DNA from: Nitrospirota bacterium
GTDB taxonomy: Bacteria; Nitrospirota; Nitrospiria; Nitrospirales; Nitrospiraceae
Reading direction: 5' to 3'
DNA length: 6,602 nucleotides
NCBI GenBank assembly: GCA_016235225.1
Contig: JACRLS010000244.1
Coordinates: 1-6,602, forward strand
In this document: one piece after another, positions 6,423 through 6,602 of the stretch
Numbering within the stretch: the stretch's first letter is position 1
Layout: each line of letters starts with the position of its first letter
The notes under the pieces: generated by a model
What the model saw: only the letters and a program-made list of their open reading frames with translations
Databases searched by the model: none
What the model was told of the DNA's origin: nothing
Made by a program: the position numbers and the translations under genes

Positions 6423-6602
6423 GCTCGACCGTAGATTTCGTTCAGAATCGCGCGCCCGCCCCGTGCCAGAAGCCGTTCAGCCAACTGCCGTCCAATTTCC
6501 CGACCCTCGGTGGCCTTTCCTGCCAGACGCTCACGAATGATCGAACGCCCGTCCACGCTCGCAACCAGCGCATCGACGGTGATGGTCTCACCCTGCAACG
6601 AC
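6419..6602 (-). CDS. hemC: Porphobilinogen deaminase (hydroxymethylbilane synthase), C-terminal part (cut by window edge)
   Basis: HemC links four porphobilinogen units into hydroxymethylbilane. Only the last 60 residues are visible, plus one leftover base of a split codon at the right edge. They correspond to domain 3: LQGETITVDALVASVDGRS (2-20 of the visible part) forms the strand region, and EGREIGRQLAERLLARGGRA (32-51) followed by ILNEIYGRA is the usual terminal helix and tail. The cysteine that carries the dipyrromethane cofactor and the catalytic aspartate lie upstream, outside the window. The TGA at 6419-6421 overlaps the cobA-hemD ATG (ATGA), so the two enzymes, which act in sequence, are probably translated together. 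Identity rests on the C-terminal pattern and on the downstream hemD; both agree. Confidence 0.9.
   Translation of the reverse strand, partial: SLQGETITVDALVASVDGRSIIRERLAGKATEGREIGRQLAERLLARGGRAILNEIYGRA

Noticed and set aside
6448..6465. Possible frameshift near the 3' end of hemC in a G/C run
   Set aside because: A first reading suggested hemC ran in frame into cobA. Recounting the bases shows one continuous frame ending ILNEIYGRA and TGA at 6419-6421, so no frameshift is needed.

Overview
The window is a compact run of housekeeping genes, all read from the minus strand and all ordinary bacterial families. Transcription runs from the right end to the left: hemC (3' end only), a cobA-hemD fusion, a small two-CBS-domain protein, hemB, ribF, tilS, hpt, then ftsH (5' end only). 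GC-rich coding sequence, the fused uroporphyrinogen-III methyltransferase/synthase and the gene order fit a Gram-negative, non-proteobacterial lineage. A Nitrospirota (Nitrospira-like) genome is my best guess, from general resemblance only; no marker in the window proves it.

Right part (about 3437-6602): tetrapyrrole synthesis. HemB makes porphobilinogen, HemC polymerises it to hydroxymethylbilane, the HemD half of the fusion closes it to uroporphyrinogen III, and the CobA half methylates it to precorrin-2, the branch toward siroheme, cobalamin and heme d1. A 130-residue protein made of two CBS domains sits between the fusion gene and hemB. Middle (2454-3416): RibF makes FMN and FAD. Left part (1-2457): TilS (tRNA-Ile lysidine synthase), Hpt (purine salvage) and the start of FtsH (membrane protease), the same tilS-hpt-ftsH order known from Bacillus.

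The genes are tightly packed. There are ATGA start/stop overlaps at hemC/cobA-hemD and ribF/tilS, 2 nt between the CBS gene and hemB, 20 nt between hemB and ribF, 59 nt before the CBS gene, a 101-nt out-of-frame overlap of tilS with hpt, and 110 nt between hpt and ftsH. That last gap is AT-rich and holds a good match to a sigma-70 promoter facing ftsH. No non-coding stretch exceeds 300 bases. I see no tRNA, rRNA, CRISPR array, insertion sequence or clear terminator.

I found no undescribed system. The points most worth a second look are the tilS/hpt overlap, a mixed Cys/Asp metal site in HemB, the CBS protein among the tetrapyrrole genes, and the promoter in front of ftsH.
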